A DNA stretch of 64,000 nt from Cystobacter fuscus (lineage in GTDB: Bacteria; Myxococcota; Myxococcia; Myxococcales; Myxococcaceae), in assembly GCF_002305875.1 (NCBI RefSeq), contig NZ_CP022098.1:9300001-9364000 (forward strand). The letters run 5' to 3'. The notes beneath the pieces were generated by a model. It made no database searches. It was given only the letters and a program-made list of their open reading frames with translations, and was not told the origin of the DNA. Shown piece after piece: positions 51,100-59,114 of the stretch. The position numbers were made by a program, and so were the translations under genes. Position 1 is the stretch's first letter. Every line of letters begins with the position of its first letter.

Positions 51100-52671
51100 T
51101 CAGGCGGCCTCGCGCGTCCTCGCCGCGAGCTGGGGCTGTCCGACCGTGGCGGGCTTCGTCGCGCGAGAAAACTCCATCGTGCCATCGTCGACCCTGCCGA
51201 AGCGCAGCGTGAGCAGATCGAGCGCGTAGTTCTGATAGAGCCGCCATGGCCGCTTCGCGCCCTGCTTCGGCATCAGGCCGAGCGCCCGCTGGACGTAGCC
51301 CGACGAGAAGTCCAGGAAGGGCTGCTCCTCGACCGAGTCGTCACGGCGCGGCATGCAGTGCGTGTAGCCATGGCGCCGCATGTGATTGAGCAGCCGGCAG
51401 ACATACTCGAAGGTGAGGTCCACCTTCAGCGTCCACGACGCGTTGGTGTAGCCGAACGCGAAGGCGAGGTTGGGCACGTCGCTGAACATCATGCCCTTGT
51501 AGGTGAGGCTCTTCGACAGGTCCCGCCGCTCGCCGTCGACGCTGAACTCGATGTCGCTGAGCAGTTGCAGCTTGAGCCCCGTGGCGGTCACGATGACATC
51601 CGCCTCGAGCTGCTGGCCGGAGCGCAGCGTGATTCCCTTCTCGGTGAATGTCTCGATGTGATCGGTGACGACCGAGGCACGGCCCTGCTTGAGCGCGTTG
51701 AACAGGTCCGCGTCCGGGACGAGACAGACGCGCTGTTCCCACGGGTTGTAGCGCGGCGTGAAGTGGGTCGCGACGTCGTAGCCAGAACCGAGGTGCTCGC
51801 GCACCAGCTCGATGAGGCGCCGGCTGGCCCAGTGGGGCCACTTGCGCACCAATTTGAAGGAGATGATGCCGCCCAGCACGTTCCTCCAGCGTGTGAGCGC
51901 ATAGGCGAGCCTCGCCGGCAGACGGCGGCGCAACGCGTTGGCGAGGCGATCCTCGGCCGGGCGCGAGACGACATACGTCGGCGAGCGCTGCAGCATGGTG
52001 ACATGCGCGGCCTTCTTCGCCATCTCCGGCACGAGGGTGACGGCTGTCGCGCCACTGCCAATCACCACGACGCGCTTGTTCTCGTAGTCCAACGACTCCG
52101 GCCAGAACTGCGGATGGACGATGGGGCCCTGGAAGCGCTCCTCTCCGGGGAACTCGGGCCGGTGGCCCTCCGCGTAGTTGTAGTACCCGCTGCACATGCA
52201 CAGGAAGTCGCAGGTGTAGCGCACGAGCTCCCCGCCGGGCCCACGCTCGGCCTCCACCGTCCAGCGCGCCTCCTTCGAGGACCACGAGGCCCGCTTGACG
52301 TGGTGCCGGAAGCGGATGTGCCGATCAATCCCATGCTCGCGCGCCGTCTCCCGCACGTAACGCAGGATGGACGGCCCGTCGGCGATCGCCTTCGCCTCGA
52401 CCCACGGACGAAACGCGTAGCCCAGCGTGTGCATGTCCGAGTCCGAGCGGATGCCTGGATAGCGGAACAAATCCCACGTCCCGCCCATCGCCTCGCGCCC
52501 CTCGAGAATCACATATCGCTTGCCCGGGCACCTGGTCTGCAAGTGATAGGCCGCGCCGATACCAGACAATCCGGCGCCCACGATGAGCACGTCATGGTGC
52601 TCCACCGGGATGTCCACCCTCGCGGCCAGGCCGCCCGACGTGTGTTCGCCCAGGTCCGCGCGGCCAGCCAT
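51100..52671 (-). CDS. Flavin-containing monooxygenase (Baeyer-Villiger-like)
   Basis: FAD/NADPH monooxygenase of 523 residues. The FAD loop is VLIVGAGLSGIGAAYHL, followed by GGTWDLFRYPGIRSD, and the NADPH loop is VVVIGSGATAVTLVPEM. Between them FPGEERFQGPIVHPQFWP fits the FxGxxxHxxxW fingerprint in slightly altered form (F-Q-G-P-I-V-H-P-Q-F-W), typical of Baeyer-Villiger monooxygenases. Late segment VTATGLKLQLL is the ATG motif. It oxidises ketones, N- or S-containing compounds; substrate unknown. ATG 52671 has GGAG just upstream. It is divergent from a TetR gene across an operator palindrome, so repression by that regulator is likely. Confidence 0.9.
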   Translation of the reverse strand: MAGRADLGEHTSGGLAARVDIPVEHHDVLIVGAGLSGIGAAYHLQTRCPGKRYVILEGREAMGGTWDLFRYPGIRSDSDMHTLGYAFRPWVEAKAIADGPSILRYVRETAREHGIDRHIRFRHHVKRASWSSKEARWTVEAERGPGGELVRYTCDFLCMCSGYYNYAEGHRPEFPGEERFQGPIVHPQFWPESLDYENKRVVVIGSGATAVTLVPEMAKKAAHVTMLQRSPTYVVSRPAEDRLANALRRRLPARLAYALTRWRNVLGGIISFKLVRKWPHWASRRLIELVREHLGSGYDVATHFTPRYNPWEQRVCLVPDADLFNALKQGRASVVTDHIETFTEKGITLRSGQQLEADVIVTATGLKLQLLSDIEFSVDGERRDLSKSLTYKGMMFSDVPNLAFAFGYTNASWTLKVDLTFEYVCRLLNHMRRHGYTHCMPRRDDSVEEQPFLDFSSGYVQRALGLMPKQGAKRPWRLYQNYALDLLTLRFGRVDDGTMEFSRATKPATVGQPQLAARTREAA

Positions 52672-52702
52672 GAGATCTCCATGCTCGAAAGAAGTGACAC
52701 CG

Positions 52703-52731
52703 CTCGTTGTCAATTTGTATCTGACAACGAG
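52703..52731. promoter_or_regulatory. TetR-type operator palindrome in divergent promoter region
   Basis: CTCGTTGTCA (52703-52712) and TGACAACGAG (52722-52731) are exact reverse complements around a 9-base centre. The site lies in the 80-base gap between the monooxygenase start (minus) and the TetR start (plus). TTGACA reading leftwards from 52713 could be a -35 box for the monooxygenase. The layout is the usual one for autoregulated TetR pairs. Confidence 0.72.
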
Positions 52732-52751
52732 TCATGTCAATAGGAGGCCCC

Positions 52752-53402
52752 ATGCCCACCAGCATGGCCGACCGACGACTCTATCGCGGCTCCTCCGCCG
52801 AGGAGCGCAGGGCGCAGCGGCGCGAACAGTTCATCGAGGCGGCCATCCGCGTCTATGGCGAGCAGGGGTATCGCCACGCGACGGTGAAGGCCGTCTGTGA
52901 GGCAGCCGGGCTGACCGAGCGCTACTTCTACGAGTCGTTCTCCCACAGCGAGGAGTTGCTCGTCGCCTCGTTCCAGGCGGTGAAGGACTTCCTCTTCGGG
53001 GAGTTGGAGAAGGCGGTTGCCGGGACATCGGGAGACGCCATCGGGCGCACCCGCACGATGCTCCAGACCTATTACGAGGTGCTCAAGGGCAATCCCCAGT
53101 CGGCGCGGGTCTTCCTCGTGGAGATCTCGGGAGTGAGCCCCGCGGTGGACCGGGCCCTCATCGCCGCGCTCGAGGCCTTTGGCGAGCTGATCACCCGGAC
53201 GCTCACGCCACGGGAAGGAGGCGGCGCGGCGGACGAGCCCCTGCTGCGCGCGGGCGTGGTCGGAGGCGTGCTCCACATCGCCTTGAGCTGGATCCTCAGC
53301 GGCTACTCGCGGCCGATTCACGAGGTCGTCAACGCCGCCCTGCGCTTGTGCCTCGTACTCAACCCTGGAGCCGTGAAGCCAGGACGTGGGAGTGGCGTTT
53401 AA
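52752..53402 (+). CDS. TetR/AcrR family transcriptional regulator
   Basis: Repressor of 216 residues. The N-terminal DNA-binding domain shows the helix-turn-helix pattern FIEAAIRVYGEQGYRHATVK then AVCEAAGLTERYFYESFSHS, with the typical Y-F-Y-x-x-F. The C-terminal two thirds form the ligand-binding region. ATG 52752 follows AGGAGG closely; earlier (52734) and later (52764) ATGs exist. It probably binds the palindrome at 52703 and controls both itself and the monooxygenase, with the monooxygenase substrate or product as inducer (inference). Confidence 0.9.
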   Translation: MPTSMADRRLYRGSSAEERRAQRREQFIEAAIRVYGEQGYRHATVKAVCEAAGLTERYFYESFSHSEELLVASFQAVKDFLFGELEKAVAGTSGDAIGRTRTMLQTYYEVLKGNPQSARVFLVEISGVSPAVDRALIAALEAFGELITRTLTPREGGGAADEPLLRAGVVGGVLHIALSWILSGYSRPIHEVVNAALRLCLVLNPGAVKPGRGSGV

Positions 53403-53478
53403 AATACCCTGGAGAGCCGCGACGATCCGAGACCCCCGTGGTCCCGGGTCACCTTCCCGCCCGGCCCCGGAGGTTCCC

Positions 53479-55212
53479 ATGGCGTCCCCCGTGTTTGGCT
53501 TCGCCGATCTGCACTGCCACGTGATGGCCCACCTCGGATTCGGCGGGCATCTGCTCGCGGGCTTCCCGGATGGAGACATCGAGCGGGCGCTGTCCCGGTG
53601 TGATCTCCACCTGCACGGTGCCTGGGGACTGGGGCAGTTCGGCCGGGACTGGCCCCTGGTGCAGGCGTTCATCGAGGGGGGCTTCGGCCACGGCCCCTGT
53701 GGCCATGGCACCTACGCGGACTGGCCCTCCTTCAGCACCATGGCGCACCAGCAGGTGTTCGTGGACTGGCTCAAGCGCGCCCATGACGGAGGGCTGCGGC
53801 TGCTGTGCAGCGTGGCCGTGCACAACGAGCTGCTCGGCGAGCAGATGCAACGGCGCGGGCAGCCCCTGGACTCGGACGAGCAATCCATCGAGAAGCAGAT
53901 GAGGGAGCTGCGCCGCTTCACCGCGCGGCACTCGAGTTGGATGGGGCTGGCCCTGAGCGCCGCCGAGGCCCGGCGGCTCATCACCGAGGGCAAGCTCGCC
54001 GTGGTGGCCGGCGTGGAGGTGGACTCGCTGGACAGCCTGCGCGGAGACCGGGCGGCGCTCAACAAGCAGCCCCTCACCCCCGAGCACCTGCCACGCATCT
54101 TCGAGTGGCTGCGCGAGCAGGGCATCCGGATGATGACGCCGCTGCACCTGGCCAACAACAGCCTCGGGGGCGCCGCCGTCTATGACGACAAGTTCAACCT
54201 GCTCAACCACTACCTGCGCGGCCGCTTCTTCGACGTGGAGGGCAGCAATCAGGTGAGCTTCCGCATGGGGCAGGACCTGAGCTTCGAGACGCGCGCGGCC
54301 ATCACCGTCTACGAGGTGATGCATGGGGCACGCTACCCGGGAGGCTATGCCCTCAACGCGCCGGGCCTGGGCCACATCAACCGCAAGGGGCTCACCCCCG
54401 TGGGCGAGGCCTTCCTGCGCGAGGCCATGCGCCAGGGGTTCATCCTCGACGTGGACCACATGTCCACGCACTGCACCAACGCGGCGCTCGCCCTGGCCGA
54501 GGGCCGCGGCTACCCCGTCGTCGCCTCGCACTGCGCCTTCCGCGACCAGGCGATGGAGCCCCACGAGACGAGCATCAAGGGCAAGCGCGCCCACGAGGGC
54601 ATGAAGACACGCGAGCAGGCGCGGCGCATCCTGGAGCTCGGGGGGATGCTCGCCCCCATCACCAACCAGCACGAGCTGAAGGACTTCCCGGGCAGCAGCG
54701 TGGCCAACGACTGCGCGCGCTCGTCCAAGACGTGGGCACAGTCCTACCAGTACGCCGTGTCCCTGCTGCGCGAGGTGGGCCGGGGCGGCGTGGCCATGGG
54801 CACCGACTTCAACGGCCTCAACCAGCAGCCCGGGCCCCGCTACGGGCCCCATGCCGCCCACGGGCTCGTGGACGACTCGCTGCGCATCAAGCGTCGGAGC
54901 CAGCAACAGATCGCGCAGTTGAACGCGCCTCCCCTGCCCTACTCGGGCACCATGTACCGCACGGACGTGCCCTTCGTGCGCTCGCGGGCCGGCTCGCGCG
55001 AGTTCGACTTCAACACCGAGGGTCTCGCCCACATCGGGCTCGTGCCGGACTTCATCCGGGACCTCGTCCACGTGGGCATGAAGGACGAGCAGTTGGATCC
55101 GCTCTTCTCCTCGGCCGAGGCCTTCCTGCGCATGTGGGAGTCCTGCGAGGCACGGGGCGCGGCGCTCGTGGCCGGGGAGTTGCTGGAAGCCTCCATCCCC
55201 CGGCTCTCCTAG
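53479..55212 (+). CDS. M19 membrane dipeptidase-like amidohydrolase
   Basis: Protein of 577 residues related to the peptidase M19 (renal dipeptidase) family, longer than the usual 330-400. Metal-site pieces are visible: FADLHCHVM (His12, His14), the Glu in VVAGVEVDSL, ILDVDHMS, VVASHCAF and GTDFNG. A long insertion (about 40-170) and C-terminal extension (RTDVPFVRSRAGSREFDFNT) are unlike the short dipeptidases. No signal peptide is obvious. Substrate could be a dipeptide or other amide. ATG 53479 has GGAGG six bases upstream. It stands alone after the TetR gene. Confidence 0.82.
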   Translation: MASPVFGFADLHCHVMAHLGFGGHLLAGFPDGDIERALSRCDLHLHGAWGLGQFGRDWPLVQAFIEGGFGHGPCGHGTYADWPSFSTMAHQQVFVDWLKRAHDGGLRLLCSVAVHNELLGEQMQRRGQPLDSDEQSIEKQMRELRRFTARHSSWMGLALSAAEARRLITEGKLAVVAGVEVDSLDSLRGDRAALNKQPLTPEHLPRIFEWLREQGIRMMTPLHLANNSLGGAAVYDDKFNLLNHYLRGRFFDVEGSNQVSFRMGQDLSFETRAAITVYEVMHGARYPGGYALNAPGLGHINRKGLTPVGEAFLREAMRQGFILDVDHMSTHCTNAALALAEGRGYPVVASHCAFRDQAMEPHETSIKGKRAHEGMKTREQARRILELGGMLAPITNQHELKDFPGSSVANDCARSSKTWAQSYQYAVSLLREVGRGGVAMGTDFNGLNQQPGPRYGPHAAHGLVDDSLRIKRRSQQQIAQLNAPPLPYSGTMYRTDVPFVRSRAGSREFDFNTEGLAHIGLVPDFIRDLVHVGMKDEQLDPLFSSAEAFLRMWESCEARGAALVAGELLEASIPRLS

Positions 55213-55308
55213 TACGCGAGTAGCGGGCGAGGAGGGAGGCGCATGTTGCCGCCGCGCTCCGGGGCCTCACCTTTGGTGTCGGACCACGCATGAAGCGGAG
55301 GCAAGCGC

Positions 55309-55746
55309 ATGTCGCACGCGAACACGGATGTGGAGACGCTCAATTCATTCCTGCGCGGGGAGTTGTCCGCGGTGGAGACCTACCGGCAGGCCATCGGCCA
55401 CGTGTCGACGGACCGGCTGCGCGATCAGTTGCAGGACTGCCTGCGAGACCACGAGCAACGGGCCGACGCCATCCGCGACCGCATCGCCAGGCTGGGCGGC
55501 ACGCCCTCCGAGGGCTCGGGCGTGTGGGGAGCCTTCGCGAAGGTCGTCCAGGCGGGCGCGGACGCCCTGGGAGAGCAGTCGGCCATCCAGGCGCTCGAGC
55601 AAGGGGAGGATCACGGCCTCGCCGACTACCAACGCGACCTGGACAAGACGCATGGAGAGGCCCGCCGCTTCGTGCGCATGGAACTGCTGCCCGCGCAGAA
55701 GCGCACGCATGACCGGATGAGCAAGCTCAAGAAGACACTGCACTGA
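55309..55746 (+). CDS. DUF2383-type four-helix-bundle (ferritin-like) protein
   Basis: Protein of 145 residues predicted to fold as a four-helix bundle: LNSFLRGELSAVETYRQAIG, LQDCLRDHEQRADAIRDRIA, then two more helices ending in QKRTHDRMSKLKKTL. The family (PA2169/DUF2383) is related to the ferritin-like group; the Glu/His positions ELSAVETY and DHEQRAD could bind metal. It is of unknown function and often stress-related. GGAGG precedes ATG 55309. Confidence 0.83.
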   Translation: MSHANTDVETLNSFLRGELSAVETYRQAIGHVSTDRLRDQLQDCLRDHEQRADAIRDRIARLGGTPSEGSGVWGAFAKVVQAGADALGEQSAIQALEQGEDHGLADYQRDLDKTHGEARRFVRMELLPAQKRTHDRMSKLKKTLH

Positions 55747-55804
55747 GCGCGTCCGGGGGGAGACGGGAAGCTCCCCGCCTCCCGAGCCTGTACAATGGGC
55801 GGGA

Positions 55805-56791
55805 ATGGAGAGCCCGCCCCTCCCCACCTGTCCCCGCTGTGGAGAGCCCCGAATCCTCACGCCCGAGTGCCCGCGATGCGGTGTGCTCTACGCCAAGGCC
55901 CGGGCCCGGACGGCCTCGGCCGCGCTCCCCGATTCGTCCGCCCAGGCGCTCCCCGCTCCCCTCGCTCCCCCGCTCGACGGCTCCGGTGTGCCCGTGGGCC
56001 GTCCGGAGACGATACTCACCTGGCAGGGCGACCTCGAGGACGCGCGGGACGAGCTGCGGCTGCGCCTGTTCGCCCTTCCCGTCGTGCTGCTCGGCATGTG
56101 GCTGCTCGTGAGCAACCAGACGGGCCACTTCCTGCTGCGCACCTTCCTCTCCATGTGGATCCACGAGCTGGGCCACGCCCTCACCGCCTGGTTCTGCGGC
56201 TTCCCGGCCATCCCCGGACCGTGGAAGACCCTCGTCTGGGAGACACGCACCCCCCTCGTCTTCGCGGGGCTGGCCTTCCTGCTCATGGGGCTCGTCTTCC
56301 GGGGCATCCTCCTGCGCAGCCGGCTCTGGGTGGCCGCGGGTGCCCTGGGACTCCTCCTCCAGTTCGCGGGCACCGTGCTGGGCAGCCCCACCACGTCCCG
56401 GATGCTCATCACCTTCGGAGGCGACGGCGGCAACCTCGTGCTCGGCACGCTCCTCATGCTGACGCTCTACCTGCCCCGGGAGTCCGCGCTGCGCCGGGGC
56501 TGGCTGCACTGGGGCTATCTCCTCATCGGCGCCGCGTCCTTCGTGGACACCTTCCATGAGTGGTGGGGCGCCCGGACGGACTTCGCGATGATTCCCTTCG
56601 GCATCCAGGAGGGCAGCTTCAGCGACCCGACCGTCCTCGTGGACCAGTACGGCTGGGACGAGCTGATGCTCATCCAACGCTACACCTGGCTGGGACTGGC
56701 CTGCCTGGCGGTGCTCGCCCTCGGCTACGCCGTGGGGCTGTGGCGGGCCCGCGCCGCGCTGCGGGCCCTGGAGCAGCCCCCCGGCGCCTAG
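55805..56791 (+). CDS. Membrane protein with zinc ribbon and HELGH motif
   Basis: Protein of 328 residues. An N-terminal zinc ribbon has C9, C12, C22 and C25 (CPRC...CPRC), then a Pro/Ala-rich linker, then about six to seven membrane segments starting at FALPVVLLGMWLLV. The motif HELGH (residues 120-124, in MWIHELGHALTAWFCG) is the zinc-binding motif of membrane metalloproteases of the M50 type. A second metal ligand could be the Asp in the VDTFHEWW region, but the NxxPxxxLDG motif of site-2 proteases is not present. It could be a protease or a pseudo-enzyme. It is convergent with the chemosensory operon. Confidence 0.75.
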   Translation: MESPPLPTCPRCGEPRILTPECPRCGVLYAKARARTASAALPDSSAQALPAPLAPPLDGSGVPVGRPETILTWQGDLEDARDELRLRLFALPVVLLGMWLLVSNQTGHFLLRTFLSMWIHELGHALTAWFCGFPAIPGPWKTLVWETRTPLVFAGLAFLLMGLVFRGILLRSRLWVAAGALGLLLQFAGTVLGSPTTSRMLITFGGDGGNLVLGTLLMLTLYLPRESALRRGWLHWGYLLIGAASFVDTFHEWWGARTDFAMIPFGIQEGSFSDPTVLVDQYGWDELMLIQRYTWLGLACLAVLALGYAVGLWRARAALRALEQPPGA

Positions 56792-58047
56792 GGGCTCCGG
56801 GTCTTGCGCACGTCCACGGCGGCCGCGCCCGAGGGCCCGCCCTGCGTGAGCAGTTGGATGGAGTGGACACGCCGCTCCACTTCCTGGGCATCGAGGAAGA
56901 TGGACAGCATGTCGCGGATGGTGGGCAGCACCCGGGCGAGCGACACGGGGGTGAGGAGCTGAGGATCCACCCCGGCCTTGCGGCACGCGCGCGTCATCGT
57001 CGAGGGCGCGATGACGGGAGACAGGCCACAGCGCGCCACCACCGCGTCGAAGAGCGAGCCCGTATGCCCCGCGGGAGGATGATGCGCGGCGGCGGGTGCA
57101 TGGGACGAGGGCAGATGCGCCGGGGGCGAGACCGCGGCGGGCGTCACCGGATGAGGGTGAGCGTGCGTGGGCGGGTGCGCGGGAGCGTGCCCATGCGCGT
57201 GCGCGGGAGCGTGCGTGGCGGAGTGGACGGCGGGGAAGGAGCCGGAGGGCGTGGTGAGCCCCTCGGACTCCGCGCGGCGCCGCAGCTCGGTGCGCACCTG
57301 GGCGCGCAGCACCTCGATGTCCTCCGTCTTCGAGCAGAAGGCATCCACCTTCACCGCGAGCGCCTCGGAGATGAGCTTCGCGTCGAAGCCGGACGTCAGG
57401 CCCACCACGGCCACATGGGCCGTGCCATCCAGGCTGCGCACCGAGCGCACCCACTCCGGCCCATCCAGCCCCGGCATCTCCAGGTCCAACAGGATGCAGT
57501 CCACCGGCTGGGCTTCCAACAGCCGCATGGCGTCCATGCCGGTCTCGGCGATGATGACGTCATGGCCGTCCTTGCGCAGCGCGTCCGCGGCGCGGTGGCG
57601 GAAGTCGATGCGGCCATCCACCACCATCACCCGGCGGCGCCGGCCCGCCGAGACCAGCCGGGGCGTGCCGTCCGACTCGGGCACCTGCGTGAGCTCGTGC
57701 GCCTTGCGCACCACGTAGGCCGGATCGTAGGGCTTGCCCACGTAGTCATTGGCGCCATGGGACAGGCCCTTGAGCCGCTGCACCACCGCCGCCTCGGTGG
57801 ACAGCATCAGCACCGGCAGGTTGGCGGTGCGCGCGTCGCGCCGCAGCTCCTCCAGCAGCTCCACGCCGTCCCCGTCCGGCAGCAACATGTCCAGGATGAG
57901 CAGCTCGAAGTCCTGCTCGCGCAGGGCCTTGCGCGCCGAGGCGAGGCTGTCGCACAGGGTGGTACCAAACCCCGCGGCGCTCAACACCCCGCGCATGTCC
58001 GCGCGCACCGTCGCGCTGTCGTCCACGATGAGCACACGTGCCTTCAT
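56788..58047 (-). CDS. Double receiver-domain response regulator with His-rich linker
   Basis: Protein of 419 residues. Receiver 1 (residues 1-120) has the full set: VDD at 8-10, Asp53 (LLILDMLLPDGDG), Lys in GKPYD. Receiver 2 (about 150-270) keeps a phosphoacceptor (DCILLDLEMPGLDG), but its acidic pair is altered to VVDGRID. A histidine- and proline-rich linker (HAPAHAHGHAPAHPPTHAHP) leads to a C-terminal helical domain of about 90 residues that I cannot name. It is the last gene of the operon, overlapping cheB by ATGA, and is the likely output of the pathway. It is comparable in layout, but not identical, to FrzZ. Confidence 0.85.
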   Translation of the reverse strand: MKARVLIVDDSATVRADMRGVLSAAGFGTTLCDSLASARKALREQDFELLILDMLLPDGDGVELLEELRRDARTANLPVLMLSTEAAVVQRLKGLSHGANDYVGKPYDPAYVVRKAHELTQVPESDGTPRLVSAGRRRRVMVVDGRIDFRHRAADALRKDGHDVIIAETGMDAMRLLEAQPVDCILLDLEMPGLDGPEWVRSVRSLDGTAHVAVVGLTSGFDAKLISEALAVKVDAFCSKTEDIEVLRAQVRTELRRRAESEGLTTPSGSFPAVHSATHAPAHAHGHAPAHPPTHAHPHPVTPAAVSPPAHLPSSHAPAAAHHPPAGHTGSLFDAVVARCGLSPVIAPSTMTRACRKAGVDPQLLTPVSLARVLPTIRDMLSIFLDAQEVERRVHSIQLLTQGGPSGAAAVDVRKTRSP

Positions 58048-59114
58048 GCCGTTCCTTCCCTCGCGTCCGCTCGCGCGAGCGCCGTCAGCAGGAGCGGGAG
58101 CGCCGTCAGCCCCACCACATGCTGTGCCGCGCCCAGCCGGATGGCCTCGCGGGGCATGCCGAATACCACGCACGTCGATTCATCCTCTACCACCGTGGTG
58201 GCCCCCGCGCGCCGCATCGCCCCCAGCCCTTCCGCTCCGTCTCGTCCCATGCCCGTCAGTAAACATCCGATGGCCGACGCGCCCAGTTCCCGCGCCACGG
58301 ACTCGAATAACGTGTCCACCGAGGGACGGCAGGAGTGGCGCTCGGGTCCGTCTTCGAGCCACAACCTCCCACCCCGGACCACCATGTGCCGATTTCCCGG
58401 TGCCATGCGCACGCACAGCCGGCCCGGCAGCGGCAGGGCCTCGCCGTCCACGGCCTTGCGGACCTGCAGGCCGCTGCGCGCCTCCAGCCATTCCACCATG
58501 GCGGTGTCGAACTGCTCGGTGGTGTGAAGCACCAGGAGCATGGGCAGGGGGAAGCCCGGCGGCAGCGCGCCGAGCAGGAAGCTCACGGCGGCGGGTCCTC
58601 CGGTGGAGGCCCCCACGACGAGCAACCGGGGAGCCTGGGCGAGCGTGGGCACCGCCGGCACCACGGGTGGGGGGCGGACCGGCTCGCGATGGAAGCGGGC
58701 CCTCACGTGGGTGATGACGCGCACGCGCGCCGCCATCCGCACCCGCTCCAGGAAGGTGCGCGACCACTTCGCGTCCGGCGGGCCCGAGGGCTTGTCCACG
58801 GCGTCCACCGCCCCCGCGGCCAGCGCGTCCATCGTGCGCTGGCCCTCGGTGCGGCTCTCCGCCGCCGAGAGCACGACGATGGGGGTGGGGCAATGGGCCA
58901 TGATGAGCTCGGTGGAGCGCAGCCCATCCAGCTTCGGCATCATCAGATCCATCGTCACCACGTCCGGCCGCAGCCGGTGGCAGTGCTCGAAGGCCTGCTG
59001 GCCGTCGAGCGCCTCGCCCACCACCTCGAACGTGCCATCCGCCGCGAAGAGATCCGCGAGCCGACGACGCATCGTCAGCGAGTCGTCGACGATGAGGACG
59101 CGCAGGCGCTTCAT
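58044..59114 (-). CDS. cheB: CheB protein-glutamate methylesterase
   Basis: Protein of 356 residues with an N-terminal receiver (VDDS, phosphoacceptor Asp56, Lys109) and a C-terminal methylesterase/deamidase domain. The catalytic triad is Ser170 (VVGASTGGP), His197 (LVLHTTEQF) and Asp292 (TGMGRDGAEG). It removes methyl groups from chemoreceptor glutamates, opposing CheR. It overlaps CheA upstream and the double receiver gene downstream by four bases each. No receptor gene is present in the window, so its target must be encoded elsewhere. Confidence 0.95.
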   Translation of the reverse strand: MKRLRVLIVDDSLTMRRRLADLFAADGTFEVVGEALDGQQAFEHCHRLRPDVVTMDLMMPKLDGLRSTELIMAHCPTPIVVLSAAESRTEGQRTMDALAAGAVDAVDKPSGPPDAKWSRTFLERVRMAARVRVITHVRARFHREPVRPPPVVPAVPTLAQAPRLLVVGASTGGPAAVSFLLGALPPGFPLPMLLVLHTTEQFDTAMVEWLEARSGLQVRKAVDGEALPLPGRLCVRMAPGNRHMVVRGGRLWLEDGPERHSCRPSVDTLFESVARELGASAIGCLLTGMGRDGAEGLGAMRRAGATTVVEDESTCVVFGMPREAIRLGAAQHVVGLTALPLLLTALARADAREGTA

